DNA of 33,063 nucleotides, taken from Streptomyces sp. Ru72. Its GTDB lineage: Bacteria; Actinomycetota; Actinomycetes; Streptomycetales; Streptomycetaceae. The notes below the pieces were generated by a model. It was given only the letters and a program-made list of their open reading frames with translations, was not told the origin of the DNA and did not search any database. Below are positions 15,787 through 23,754 of this stretch, in pieces (positions within the stretch are counted from its first letter, which is position 1; the number at the start of each line of letters is the position of its first letter). The DNA lies in assembly GCF_002920635.1 (NCBI RefSeq), contig NZ_PQSR01000088.1:1-33063 (forward strand), given 5' to 3'. Position numbers and translations under genes: made by a program.

Positions 15787-17471
15787 CCGTCCTCCTCGGC
15801 GAAGGCCGCCCGGTACTCCGGCAGCCGCCACAGCTCGCGGTGCGGCGCGAGTGCCCTGATGCGGCCGCCGTCGAGCCAGGCGACGGTGTCGGCCCGGGCG
15901 GCGGTGGCCGCACGGTGTGCGATGACCAGGCGGGTGCGGTCGCCGGTGTGGTGCATCAGGGCTCCGGTGACGTGTCGTTCGGTGACGGTGTCGAGGCTGG
16001 AGGTCGCGTCGTCCAGGATGAGCAGCCTGCCCGCGTGGGCGAAGGCGCGCGCCAGGCCGAGGCGTTGCGCCTCGCCGCCGGACAGCGGGGCGTCGGTCAG
16101 GGGTGTGCGGTAGCCGTGGGGCAGGAGTTTCACGAAGCCGTCCGCGCAGGCCGCCCGGGCCGCCGCGGTGACGCGGTTCAGGTCGGCTTCGGGGGCGGCG
16201 TAGCCGATGGCGTCGGCGATCGTCTCGCCGAACAGCGCGGGCCGTTCGAAGGCGTAGCCGATCCCGGCGCGCAGCGCGGCCCGGTCGAGTTCGTCCAGCG
16301 GGACGCCGTCGAGGGTGACCACGCCGCGGTCCGGATCGGCCAGTCGGCCGGCCACCGCCGCGAGCAGGGACTTGCCGGATCCCGAGCGCCCCACCACGGC
16401 GAGCGAAGTGCCGCCCGGGACCACCAGGTCCAGCTCGCGCAGTACCGTTCCACCGCCGCGCGCCACGCTCACACCGCGCAGCTCCAGTCGGCCCGGACCT
16501 GCCGGCAGTCGGCGGCTGCCGTAGGCGAGGGAGGGCAGATCGAGCAGGGCGTCGGTACGGGCTGCGGCGGTCCGGGCCCGGACCAGGGCGTCCAGCCGGC
16601 TGACGATCACGCCGATGCCGGCGGCGAGCACGGCGTAGCGGGAGGCGGCGAGCAGGTCGCCGACGCTGAGCCGGCCTCCGGCCAGCCGCAGGCCGCCCAC
16701 TGCGACCACCACGGTCTGCAGCAGCGGGACGAGCGCGGACGCCTGTGCGGTGGCCCGGCCCTGAATGTGCCACATGCGGTGGCCGTGGCGACTCAGTTCG
16801 GGCAGGGCGCGCAGGATGCGGGCGCTTTCGCGGGCCTGCGTCCCGGCGGCGGCGATGGTGCGGGCGCCGCCGACTGCTTCCGCGAGCGGTCCGGCGATCG
16901 CTGCCTGGGCCTGCTGGTAGCGGGCGAGACAGTCGGTGCCCGCCCGGGTGAAGGCGCGCAGCAGCGCGATGAGCAGCGGTGCCCCGAGCAGGTAGACACC
17001 CATCAGCCACGGGTCGGTCAGGCCCAGGGCGACTACGGCGCCGATCGGAGTGGCGAGCGCGGCGAGCAGAGCGGCGACCGAGGCGGGCGCGGTGCCGGCG
17101 GCTGCCGCGTTGCCGGTGCAGCGGGCCACCACGTCGCCGACGCCGAACCGTTCGGCGGTGGCGGGGCCGGCGGCGAGGACGCGGCGGATCAGCCGGCGGC
17201 GCAGCCAGGCGGTGGTTCGGGCGTCCGTGGTGCCGGTCAGCCAGGTCTGCAGTGCGTCGCAGAGGGCGACGGCGGCCAGCAGGCAGCCGCACAGCAGCGT
17301 CCAGCGGGCCGTGGCCGAACGGTCTTGCTGGGCGAGCAGCAGGTCGAGCGTGCGGCCGAGTGCGGCGGGCAGGATCAGCGCGGCGGCCGAACCGCAGACG
17401 GTGACGGCGCACAGTGCGGCGGCCGGCAAGGCGCTGTATCGCATGGCGGACTGCCCACTGGTCTTCGTCAT
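15783..17471 (-). CDS. ramA: Lanthipeptide ABC exporter half-transporter (RamA-like)
   Basis: A 562-residue half-transporter with an N-terminal membrane domain (about 1-300) and a C-terminal ATPase. Walker A is GRSGSGKS (about 361), signature LSGGEAQRLGLARA (about 462) and Walker B LLILDDATSSLD (about 481), where Asp replaces the usual catalytic Glu. That suggests one of the two ATP sites of the RamA/RamB heterodimer is slow or inactive, as in many asymmetric exporters. The ATG at 17471 is preferred over an upstream in-frame codon because AAGGA lies just before it. It follows ramS by 132 bases, across a strong hairpin, and overlaps ramB. Confidence 0.9.
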   Translation of the reverse strand: MTKTSGQSAMRYSALPAAALCAVTVCGSAAALILPAALGRTLDLLLAQQDRSATARWTLLCGCLLAAVALCDALQTWLTGTTDARTTAWLRRRLIRRVLAAGPATAERFGVGDVVARCTGNAAAAGTAPASVAALLAALATPIGAVVALGLTDPWLMGVYLLGAPLLIALLRAFTRAGTDCLARYQQAQAAIAGPLAEAVGGARTIAAAGTQARESARILRALPELSRHGHRMWHIQGRATAQASALVPLLQTVVVAVGGLRLAGGRLSVGDLLAASRYAVLAAGIGVIVSRLDALVRARTAAARTDALLDLPSLAYGSRRLPAGPGRLELRGVSVARGGGTVLRELDLVVPGGTSLAVVGRSGSGKSLLAAVAGRLADPDRGVVTLDGVPLDELDRAALRAGIGYAFERPALFGETIADAIGYAAPEADLNRVTAAARAACADGFVKLLPHGYRTPLTDAPLSGGEAQRLGLARAFAHAGRLLILDDATSSLDTVTERHVTGALMHHTGDRTRLVIAHRAATAARADTVAWLDGGRIRALAPHRELWRLPEYRAAFAEEDG

Positions 17472-17540
17472 GCGTTCCTTCCTGCCCGAGTCGGCCGAAG
17501 CCTGCCGAAGTCGTGGGACCACAGGGGGAGCAAAGAGTGT

Positions 17541-17569
17541 GTCCCGGGCGGCTCCAGGCCGCCCGGGAC
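17541..17569 (-). terminator. Hairpin between ramS and ramA, probable attenuator or partial terminator
   Basis: Arms gtcccgggcggc (17541-17552) and gccgcccgggac (17558-17569) pair perfectly over 12 bp with a 5-base loop. No T-run follows on the minus strand. It sits 35 bases after the ramS stop and 70 before the ramA start. Partial termination or mRNA stabilisation here would give much more ramC-ramS than transporter message, as expected for a peptide product. Confidence 0.65.
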
Positions 17570-17603
17570 GTTTCAGCGCCGGCCCGTCAGGGCCGTCGGC
17601 GCG

Positions 17604-17729
17604 TCAGAGACAGAGCGTGACGCTGGCGGCGCTGTTGCACAGCGTCAGGCTGATCTCGCTGCCACCGCCGTGCAGTTCGTCCTCCTGCGGCTCCGGGGTC
17701 TCCATCGTCTGCAGGTCGAGAAGCGACAT
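17604..17729 (-). CDS. ramS: Class III lanthipeptide precursor (RamS/AmfS-like, SapB type)
   Basis: A 41-residue precursor. The leader starts MSLLDLQTMETPE, carrying the LLDLQ helix conserved in class III leaders and close to the opening of RamS and AmfS. Residues 13-20 are acidic, then GGG (21-23) marks the probable leader/core boundary. The core has two Ser-x-x-Ser-x-x-x-Cys units: Ser24, Ser27, Cys31 and Ser33, Ser36, Cys40, the exact pattern cyclised to (methyl)lanthionine or labionin rings. The two rings are near copies (S-[EA]-[IA]-S-[LV]-T-L-C) joined by one Asn, where SapB has Gly-Asp. It lies 48 bases after ramC, with an AGGAAA ribosome-binding site. The product should be a small amphiphilic peptide that helps aerial hyphae emerge. 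Confidence 0.93.
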   Translation of the reverse strand: MSLLDLQTMETPEPQEDELHGGGSEISLTLCNSAASVTLCL

Positions 17730-17777
17730 GATCGTTTCCTTTCCTTCCGTGTCCTCGCGGGGACGGGGATGGGTTGG

Positions 17778-20351
17778 TCACGACTCCGGGTCCGGAGCCG
17801 GCTCGTGGTCCCGCGGCCGCGGCGGCGGGAGGAAGGGGAGCCCGACGGGCTCCGGATGGAGGGCCGCGCCGGCGGCGAGCAGACAGCCCGCCGTGCCGGT
17901 GGCCAGGTCGTGGGAGAGCCGCATCATCTGGTCGCCGGGGAACGCCAGCCCGCTGCCGTGGCGCATGGCGTACCAGTCGAGGGCGGCGAGCTGGACGGGG
18001 AGTTCGGCGACCGGGCGCTCGCCGGGCGTGGTGGTGCGCGCCAGGTGCAGGACCATGCCGGCCCGGCCGCGGAACAGACCGGGCTGCGCGTAGAAGCGGG
18101 AGCAGGCGGCCGGCAGGATGGCGGCCCGGGCGGTCTCGAACTCGGGATCGTCGCGGTGCGCGAGGTAGTCGTCGAGCACCATGGCGATGCCGACGCTGCC
18201 CGCGCCGGTGTACGGCAGGGTGCGGGTGCGGTCGTCGACGACGAGGGTGCCGTCCGGCCGCTGCACGCAGCGCGCCAGGTCGGTGCGGAGCGCGGTGGCG
18301 GCGGCCTCCAGCAGCGCCGGGTCACCGGTGCGTTCGTGGCGCCGGATGAACAGCAGGGCCGCTCCGGTGGCGCCGTGCAGCAGGCCCGTGCGGTCCGGCG
18401 GCGCGGCGGTCAGCCGACGGGCGGTCAGCCGCACCACGTCGTCGGCGCGCTGGTGCAGTGCCGCGTCGTGCCGTGCCAGATGGTCCAGGACGAGACCGGC
18501 GCCGGCCAGCCCGCCGTGCAGACCGATGCCGAGGCGGTCCCACTTCTCGCTCAGCACCCGGTCGGTGATCTCGAGCGCGGCGTCGGTGTGGCCGAGCGTG
18601 TCCAGCACGTACGCGGCGCCGAGCAGCCCGTCGTACAGGCCGAGCGGGGTGCCGCGCGGCGGGTCGGCGGCGTGCCGCAGCAGCCACTGTTCGCCTTCCC
18701 GGTACCGGTCGGCGCCGGTGACGGCGAGGGCGTACAGGACGCCGGCCGCGCCGTGCGCGATGCCGAGCCCTCCGCCGTCGCCGAACTGGGCGATGTCGCC
18801 CGGGAACAGCCGGTCGTCGCGTTCGGGGGTGGCGGAGGCGAGGAGGGCGGCGACCATCGCGTCCCGGCTGCGCGGCCAGTCGGCCACCTGCGGGAGGTCC
18901 GCGGGCGGTGCCGCGGCGGGCGCACCGCCCTCGATCTCCGCGACGGCCTCGGCGAGCCACTGGCGGGGCACGTCCGGGAAGTGGCTCTCGACCAGCGCGG
19001 CGAGGTGGGCGGCCTTGCCGCGGTCGATGGCCAGCAGCGTCGTCAGCGGAAGGAACAGCGCCAGCCGCAGGCATGCCAGGGCGTACCGGTCGATGGCGAA
19101 GCCGGTGCGGTCGGGCGGTGCGACGAAACCGGGGTGCGCCACGGTCTGGCGAGCGCCGTCCTCATCCGGGGCCGCGGCCTCGAAGTCCAGCAGGGCCACC
19201 GACTTCTCGTCCGGCGCGACCATGATGTTGAACATGTGCAGATCGCCGATGACCACGCCGCGCCCGTGCACGGCGGCGACGGCCTCCTCGACCGCCCGGT
19301 GCAACCGCAGCGCCCAGCGGGTGTAGTCGGCCACGGCCCCCGGGTCGGGACGCGAGACGATCAGCGGGTGCCGTTCGGCGAAGAACGCGTTGAGGGTGCG
19401 GCCGGGCAGGAAGTCCATCACCAGGAACCGATGGCCGCCGATGTCGAGCCAGTCGCGCATCGTGGGCACGACGTCCAGGCCGTCCAGCCGCTCCAGGGCC
19501 GTCTTCTCGCGTTCGAGACGGGTCACCGCGTCGGCGCCGTCCGCCGCGAGTCCGGCGTACGGCCGGGCCTCCTTGAGGACCACTTGCTCGCCGGTGCGGG
19601 TGTCGGTGCCGGCGTAGACGCCGCCGCCGTTGGAGAAGTGCAGCGCCCGCTCGATGCGGTAGGGCAGGTCGGCGACGTTCGTGGCGGCGCGCGCGGCGAG
19701 TTGGGGTTCGAGGAAGGCCGGCAGCCGCACCCACGACGGCACCTGGAACACCGGGTCGCGGCGATCCGGTATCAGCCGGCCCCGGCCGTCCTCGATGGCC
19801 GGCACCAGCGCACCGGTGGCGTCGGCGCAGTAGCGTGGCGCGAAGGCGCCGTAGCGCACGTACAGGGGGCCGTCGTTCCAGCGCAGGTCGGTGAGGATGT
19901 AAGGGCCGGGCTCGCCGGCCAGCACCTCGTCCAGTTCGCGCAGAACGGTGTGCAGCTGTTCCTCGTCGCGCGGGTAGACGGTGGCGAACTTCCCGCTGCC
20001 GCCGCGATCGGCGTACTTGGAGTTGCGCAGGAACAGTTCGCGGGCACCGGGCACGAACTTGAACGGGATGCCGCGCGGCACGCAGTAGTCCCACAGCTTG
20101 GCGCCGGTCTTCTCGGCGTTGTCGAGACACGCCGAGACGTGGATCTTCCATCCCTGGGCGGGCCCGTGGTCTCCGGACGGCCTCAGGTGCAGCCAGTCCC
20201 CCTTGCGGCTGCGTCGCCAGCCCTGGGGGGCCGGGCGCAGGGCCGGCTCGAACTCCTGCGGCCCGGCTTGCTCGCGGACAGCGGCCAGCCGCTCGGGGGT
20301 CTCGTAGAAGTGCCGGTCGGCGAGACAGAACACCTCGTACCGCTTGTCCAT
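17778..20351 (-). CDS. ramC: Class III lanthionine synthetase (RamC/AmfT-like, LanKC)
   Basis: An 857-residue three-part enzyme. The N-terminal part (about 1-215) is the phosphoserine lyase region. A Ser/Thr-kinase-like domain follows (about 230-450): Lys260 in VVLKEA, Asp370 and Asn375 in GDLHMFNI, and Asp389 in LLDFEAA stand in for the K, HRD-N and DFG elements. The C-terminal cyclase-like domain (about 520-840) has several GxxG-type alpha-toroid repeats (GIAHGAAGVL, GLYDGLLGAA, GLHGGLAGAG, GLLHGATGAA) but no Cys/Cys-His zinc set, as is normal for class III. It phosphorylates core Ser of RamS, eliminates phosphate and adds Cys to the resulting double bonds. GAAGGGG precedes the ATG at 20351. 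ramS follows after 48 bases. Confidence 0.94.
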   Translation of the reverse strand: MDKRYEVFCLADRHFYETPERLAAVREQAGPQEFEPALRPAPQGWRRSRKGDWLHLRPSGDHGPAQGWKIHVSACLDNAEKTGAKLWDYCVPRGIPFKFVPGARELFLRNSKYADRGGSGKFATVYPRDEEQLHTVLRELDEVLAGEPGPYILTDLRWNDGPLYVRYGAFAPRYCADATGALVPAIEDGRGRLIPDRRDPVFQVPSWVRLPAFLEPQLAARAATNVADLPYRIERALHFSNGGGVYAGTDTRTGEQVVLKEARPYAGLAADGADAVTRLEREKTALERLDGLDVVPTMRDWLDIGGHRFLVMDFLPGRTLNAFFAERHPLIVSRPDPGAVADYTRWALRLHRAVEEAVAAVHGRGVVIGDLHMFNIMVAPDEKSVALLDFEAAAPDEDGARQTVAHPGFVAPPDRTGFAIDRYALACLRLALFLPLTTLLAIDRGKAAHLAALVESHFPDVPRQWLAEAVAEIEGGAPAAAPPADLPQVADWPRSRDAMVAALLASATPERDDRLFPGDIAQFGDGGGLGIAHGAAGVLYALAVTGADRYREGEQWLLRHAADPPRGTPLGLYDGLLGAAYVLDTLGHTDAALEITDRVLSEKWDRLGIGLHGGLAGAGLVLDHLARHDAALHQRADDVVRLTARRLTAAPPDRTGLLHGATGAALLFIRRHERTGDPALLEAAATALRTDLARCVQRPDGTLVVDDRTRTLPYTGAGSVGIAMVLDDYLAHRDDPEFETARAAILPAACSRFYAQPGLFRGRAGMVLHLARTTTPGERPVAELPVQLAALDWYAMRHGSGLAFPGDQMMRLSHDLATGTAGCLLAAGAALHPEPVGLPFLPPPRPRDHEPAPDPES

Positions 20352-20742
20352 GCCACCCCTTCGTCCGGCGTGCCCGACGGAAGCGAGAGTGTCACGCGGC
20401 GGCAGAAGCCCGACAGTCACCTTTGTCATGAACTGGCACTGCCAAATGCATGGTTGGGGGCATTACCGGGGAGGCCTGTCCGCGCTCGCGACGGCCGGGC
20501 GCCGGGTGATGGTGCCGCCGGCTGCTCAGATGCCGAAACACGTCGATGTGCACAGCGCATCACGTGAGGGGTATGACGGGAGCCGCCGGCCTCCCGCACG
20601 TCCGGCCGGCCGTGCGGGCGCAGGGCGGACGCGGTCCACTGCTCCCACTCGGCCTCCGTGCCGGGAAATCGGCGGCAACCTTTTCGCTTCCTGCGGTCAC
20701 TGAGCAGTGCACCATCGACTCGATCCTCCGAACGGACAGACA
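20352..20742. promoter_or_regulatory. Divergent regulatory region, ramC / expansin gene
   Basis: This 391-bp region has no gene. On its plus strand GTCAC occurs at 20391-20395 and 20416-20420 (25 bp apart), 40-70 bases before ramC; in the ramC direction these read GTGAC and could be regulator half-sites. Further out, tggcactgcca (20434-20444) is an 11-bp palindrome. No convincing -35/-10 pair was found for either gene. Confidence 0.4.
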
Positions 20743-21696
20743 ATGAAGACAGCGAGGCAGGCGGCGCGGCAGCGCAGGCACAGACGCAGGCTCATGGTGG
20801 GCACCGCGGTGGCGCTGACCGCCGCAGGCGTTCTCGCCTCCCTGGTCCTGGCGTTGCTCCCCGACCGCAAGGACGATGCGGCGTCAACGGCAGCCGCACC
20901 CGGCGCCGGCACGCCAGTGGGCGCCGCCACCCCGACCGGGGCGGGCACCCGGAGCGCGTCGACCACCCCGACCGCGACCGGCACCCCGACCCCGACGGCT
21001 TCCGCGACCGCCACGGCAGCACGACCGTCGTCCACCCACACCACGCGGCCCCCGAGAACGGCGTCCACCGCCGCACCGCCGGCAGGACGGATCCAGCCCG
21101 GGACCACCTACCGAGGAGTCGCCACCGCCTATGAGGCGGGGGACGGGGACGGCGCCTGCCTGTTCGGCCCGAGTGACAACCTCATGATCGCGGCGATGAA
21201 CACCACCGACTACGAGACGGCCAGGGCGTGCGGCGCGTACGTGCTCGTCCGCGCGGCGAACGGCGCCTCCGTCACGGTGCGGATCACCAATGAATGCCCC
21301 CTGCCCTGCGCGCCGGGGCAACTCGACCTCAGCCAACAGGCCTTCGCCGCACTCTCCCCCCTGAAGGCCGGCCGCATACCGATCACCTGGAGCCTGGTGA
21401 GCCCCAGCACGTCGGGCACCATTTCCATCAGGTACAAGACCGGCTCCAGCCCCTACTGGTGCGGCATCCAGGCGATCGGCCACCGGAATCCGGTCGCGCG
21501 GCTGGAGGTGCGCACCGCAGGCGGCTGGCGGCAACTGCCCCGCACCGACTACAACTACTTCATCTCCGCCGACGGCAGCGGGTGCGGCGGCGCGATCAGA
21601 CTCACGGACATCTACGGGGAACAGCTGACCGTCAACGGGATCGCGCTGCGGCCGAACGTCGTGCAGCCGACCCAGGTCCAGTTCGCCCGGCACTGA
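20743..21696 (+). CDS. Secreted bacterial expansin (EXLX1-like)
   Basis: A 317-residue exported protein. A basic start (RRHRRR) precedes a hydrophobic segment (about 19-39), a signal anchor or signal peptide. A Thr/Pro/Ala linker runs to about 115. The expansin D1 barrel (about 122-220) opens YRGVATAYEAGDGDGACLFG and contains ITNECPLPCAPGQLDLS; Asp195 matches the essential Asp82 of B. subtilis EXLX1, while Asn183 takes the place of its Asp71. D2 (about 224-315, CBM63-like) has the binding-face aromatics Tyr238-Trp239 and the YNYF segment. Expansins loosen cellulose or cell walls without hydrolysis. The ATG at 20743 has no clear ribosome-binding site; a GTG at 20707 is possible. Confidence 0.88.
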   Translation: MKTARQAARQRRHRRRLMVGTAVALTAAGVLASLVLALLPDRKDDAASTAAAPGAGTPVGAATPTGAGTRSASTTPTATGTPTPTASATATAARPSSTHTTRPPRTASTAAPPAGRIQPGTTYRGVATAYEAGDGDGACLFGPSDNLMIAAMNTTDYETARACGAYVLVRAANGASVTVRITNECPLPCAPGQLDLSQQAFAALSPLKAGRIPITWSLVSPSTSGTISIRYKTGSSPYWCGIQAIGHRNPVARLEVRTAGGWRQLPRTDYNYFISADGSGCGGAIRLTDIYGEQLTVNGIALRPNVVQPTQVQFARH

Positions 21697-21773
21697 TCCC
21701 GTCGCCCCCGCCCGCGTCCGCGGATGGGCACCAGCAGGCTCGCGCAGTCGTCGGTGCGTCGGTGCGGGCCCGG

Positions 21774-21803
21774 GGCCTTCCCCTGATCATTCAGGGGAAG
21801 GCT
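21774..21803 (+). terminator. Terminator hairpin after the expansin gene
   Basis: gccttcccctga (21775-21786) and tcaggggaaggc (21791-21802) pair perfectly over 12 bp around a tcat loop, 78 bases past the stop. No T-run follows. Confidence 0.7.
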
Positions 21804-21853
21804 CCCCGCGCCGACGTCCCGTCACCGCCGGCTCGGTGCTTCGGCCCCGGCGT

Positions 21854-21894
21854 CCGGGCGGGTGGTTCCGCCTGACGGGCACGCGCCCGCCCGG
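21854..21894 (-). terminator. Possible hairpin after the fused permease gene
   Basis: Nine-base arms ccgggcggg (21854-21862) and cccgcccgg (21886-21894) can pair across a 23-base loop, about 85 bases beyond the permease stop on the minus strand. The loop is long, so this is a weak candidate. Confidence 0.3.
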
Positions 21895-21978
21895 TGCCGC
21901 GGCCGGGACGGGCCACCGCAGCGGGAGCCCCACCGCGGCTGAGCCGCGCCACTGTGGCTGTGGCGATGACGTCCGCGT

Positions 21979-23748
21979 TCATGCGCGGGGGCGGGGCGTG
22001 CGCAGTGCGGAGGAGGCCGTTCCGGACACGGCGAGAACCGAGAGCAGGACCAGGGCGCATGCCGGGCCGAGGACGGTCCAGGGCGCCAGTTCCACGTAAG
22101 GCTGGTTCTCCGACAGAAGGCGGCCCCACTCCGCGGTGGGCGGCTGGTCACCCAGCCCCAGGAAGCCGAGTGAGGCCAGCACGAGGACCGTGGTGGGCAG
22201 GCGCAGGAGGGCGTTGCGGAGCACGGCGGGCAGTACGGCGGGGAGCAGATGACGACGGAACAGATACCCCCGGCCTGCGCCGAAGGAGAGGGAGGCGAGC
22301 ATGTGGCCGCAGGCCCGTTCCTGTTCGAGCAGGGCCGCGGCCTGAGCGGCGTAGGGGGTCCAGCCGACCAGGCAGACCGCAAACGCGGCACCCCACACCG
22401 ACGGGCCGGTCACCGCGGTCGTCAGCAGGCCGGCAAGAACCGCAGGCAGTGTCGACACCGCCTCCGTCAGGCCCGCGCCCACCTGTGCCGCCATGCCGAG
22501 CGACAGCCCGGTGACCGTGCAGACCGCCGTCACCGCGAGTGCCACGCCGACCGTCCGCAGCGCCCCGTGGCCCAGCCGGGCCAGCAGGTCTCGGCCGAGC
22601 GCATCCGTACCCAACGGGTGAGCGGCCGAGGGCGGAAGCAGCCGGGCTGCCGTGTCCACGTGCAGAGGATCTCGCAGCAGTCCGGCGACGACCAGGGTGA
22701 GCAGCGCGGCGGCACTGGCTGCGGCGACCCAGCGGCTGGAGCGCGGTCGCGGGATGGCCGGCGCGTGCAGGGCGGGCAGGGCTCGGTCCCGCAGGGCCGG
22801 ACCGAGCAGAGCTCGACGCAGGGCCTGGATCAGTAGGCCGGCGGTGATGCCGAGCAGGACCAGGACGAGTGTCGCGGTCTGCAGGGGCGGGAGGTCCTGA
22901 GCCATGGCGGCGTCCAGGGCGAGGCGGCCGAGCCCTGGAATGTTGAAGATCTTCTCCACCGCGACGGCACCGCCGACCAGCGCCACGACGGTCGGCAGGA
23001 GTTGCGGGAGCACACCGGCCAGCGCGCGGCGCAGCGCGTACCGTGCGATGCGGCGGGGTGCGAACCCGCAGGCGTACCAGGTCCGGGTCCACGGCTCCTG
23101 GAAGGCGGCGGGCAGTGCCTGGTCGAGCAGACCACCGATCATCGCCCCGGACGGCACACCGAGGGCCAGTGAGGGCAGCACCATCGAGGCGGGTCCCTCC
23201 CACCCACTGGAGGGGAACCAGCCCAGCCACACCCCGCACACGGTGGCGAGCAGTGAGGCGAGCAGGAACTTGGGCGGCGCGGCGAGGACGGCGGCCCCGG
23301 TGGCCCCTCTCGCCAGGTGCAGCCGACGCCGGGATCCGAGATGCAGGGTGCGGGCACTGATCAGCGCGGCGACAGCCACGGTGACCACGAGCGCGCCGAG
23401 CATCAGCGTGAAGGACACGGCGAAGGCGCCCGTCACCTGGGGCAGGACCGCTTCGCCCGACACCCAGGAGGTGCCCGCGTCACCCTGCGGCAGCCCCTCA
23501 AGCCACTGCGCGAAGTGGATGAACGGTCCCTGGTCCAGGCCGAGTTGGTGTCGTACGGCGGCCAATTGCGCGGGAGTGGGGTCCTGGTCGCCGGAGCGGG
23601 CCCGCAGGACCGTCAGCGCGGGGTCGTTCCCGGACAGCCAGGGCAACAGGGCCACGGCCGTCAGCAGTACGGCCCCGGCGGCGAGACGGCCGAGGCCCGC
23701 GCGCCACTGGGCCGGGCGGGCGTCGGCACTGACCGGCGTGATGCTCAT
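21979..23748 (-). CDS. Fused DppB-DppC type ABC permease (oligopeptide/nickel/metallophore class)
   Basis: A 589-residue protein carrying two binding-protein-dependent permease domains in one chain. The first (about 1-300) has the DppB signature EKIFNIPGLGRLALDAA (about 260). The second (about 320-575) has the DppC features: HPLGTDALGRDLLARL, the loop with GAGRGYLFRRHLLP and the late LGFLGLGDQPPTAEWGRLL (about 525). Separate DppB and DppC proteins are the norm, so this is a fusion. It lies six bases after the binding-lipoprotein gene and must be co-transcribed with it. No ATPase gene follows, so energy must come from an ATPase encoded elsewhere. The iron box upstream suggests a chelated metal as cargo. 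Confidence 0.9.
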   Translation of the reverse strand: MSITPVSADARPAQWRAGLGRLAAGAVLLTAVALLPWLSGNDPALTVLRARSGDQDPTPAQLAAVRHQLGLDQGPFIHFAQWLEGLPQGDAGTSWVSGEAVLPQVTGAFAVSFTLMLGALVVTVAVAALISARTLHLGSRRRLHLARGATGAAVLAAPPKFLLASLLATVCGVWLGWFPSSGWEGPASMVLPSLALGVPSGAMIGGLLDQALPAAFQEPWTRTWYACGFAPRRIARYALRRALAGVLPQLLPTVVALVGGAVAVEKIFNIPGLGRLALDAAMAQDLPPLQTATLVLVLLGITAGLLIQALRRALLGPALRDRALPALHAPAIPRPRSSRWVAAASAAALLTLVVAGLLRDPLHVDTAARLLPPSAAHPLGTDALGRDLLARLGHGALRTVGVALAVTAVCTVTGLSLGMAAQVGAGLTEAVSTLPAVLAGLLTTAVTGPSVWGAAFAVCLVGWTPYAAQAAALLEQERACGHMLASLSFGAGRGYLFRRHLLPAVLPAVLRNALLRLPTTVLVLASLGFLGLGDQPPTAEWGRLLSENQPYVELAPWTVLGPACALVLLSVLAVSGTASSALRTPRPRA

Positions 23749-23754
23749 CGGCAG

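Noticed and set aside
20434..20456. Possible ramC promoter containing TTGGCA
   Set aside because: The hexamer is a reasonable -35 in the ramC direction, but no acceptable -10 lies 16-19 bases downstream, so no promoter is called.
15717..20567. A 1616-codon open plus-strand frame across the ram operon
   Set aside because: It is the antisense shadow of ramA, ramS and ramC. Its composition is Gly/Arg/Gln/Val rich without domains, typical of the reverse frame in high-GC DNA.
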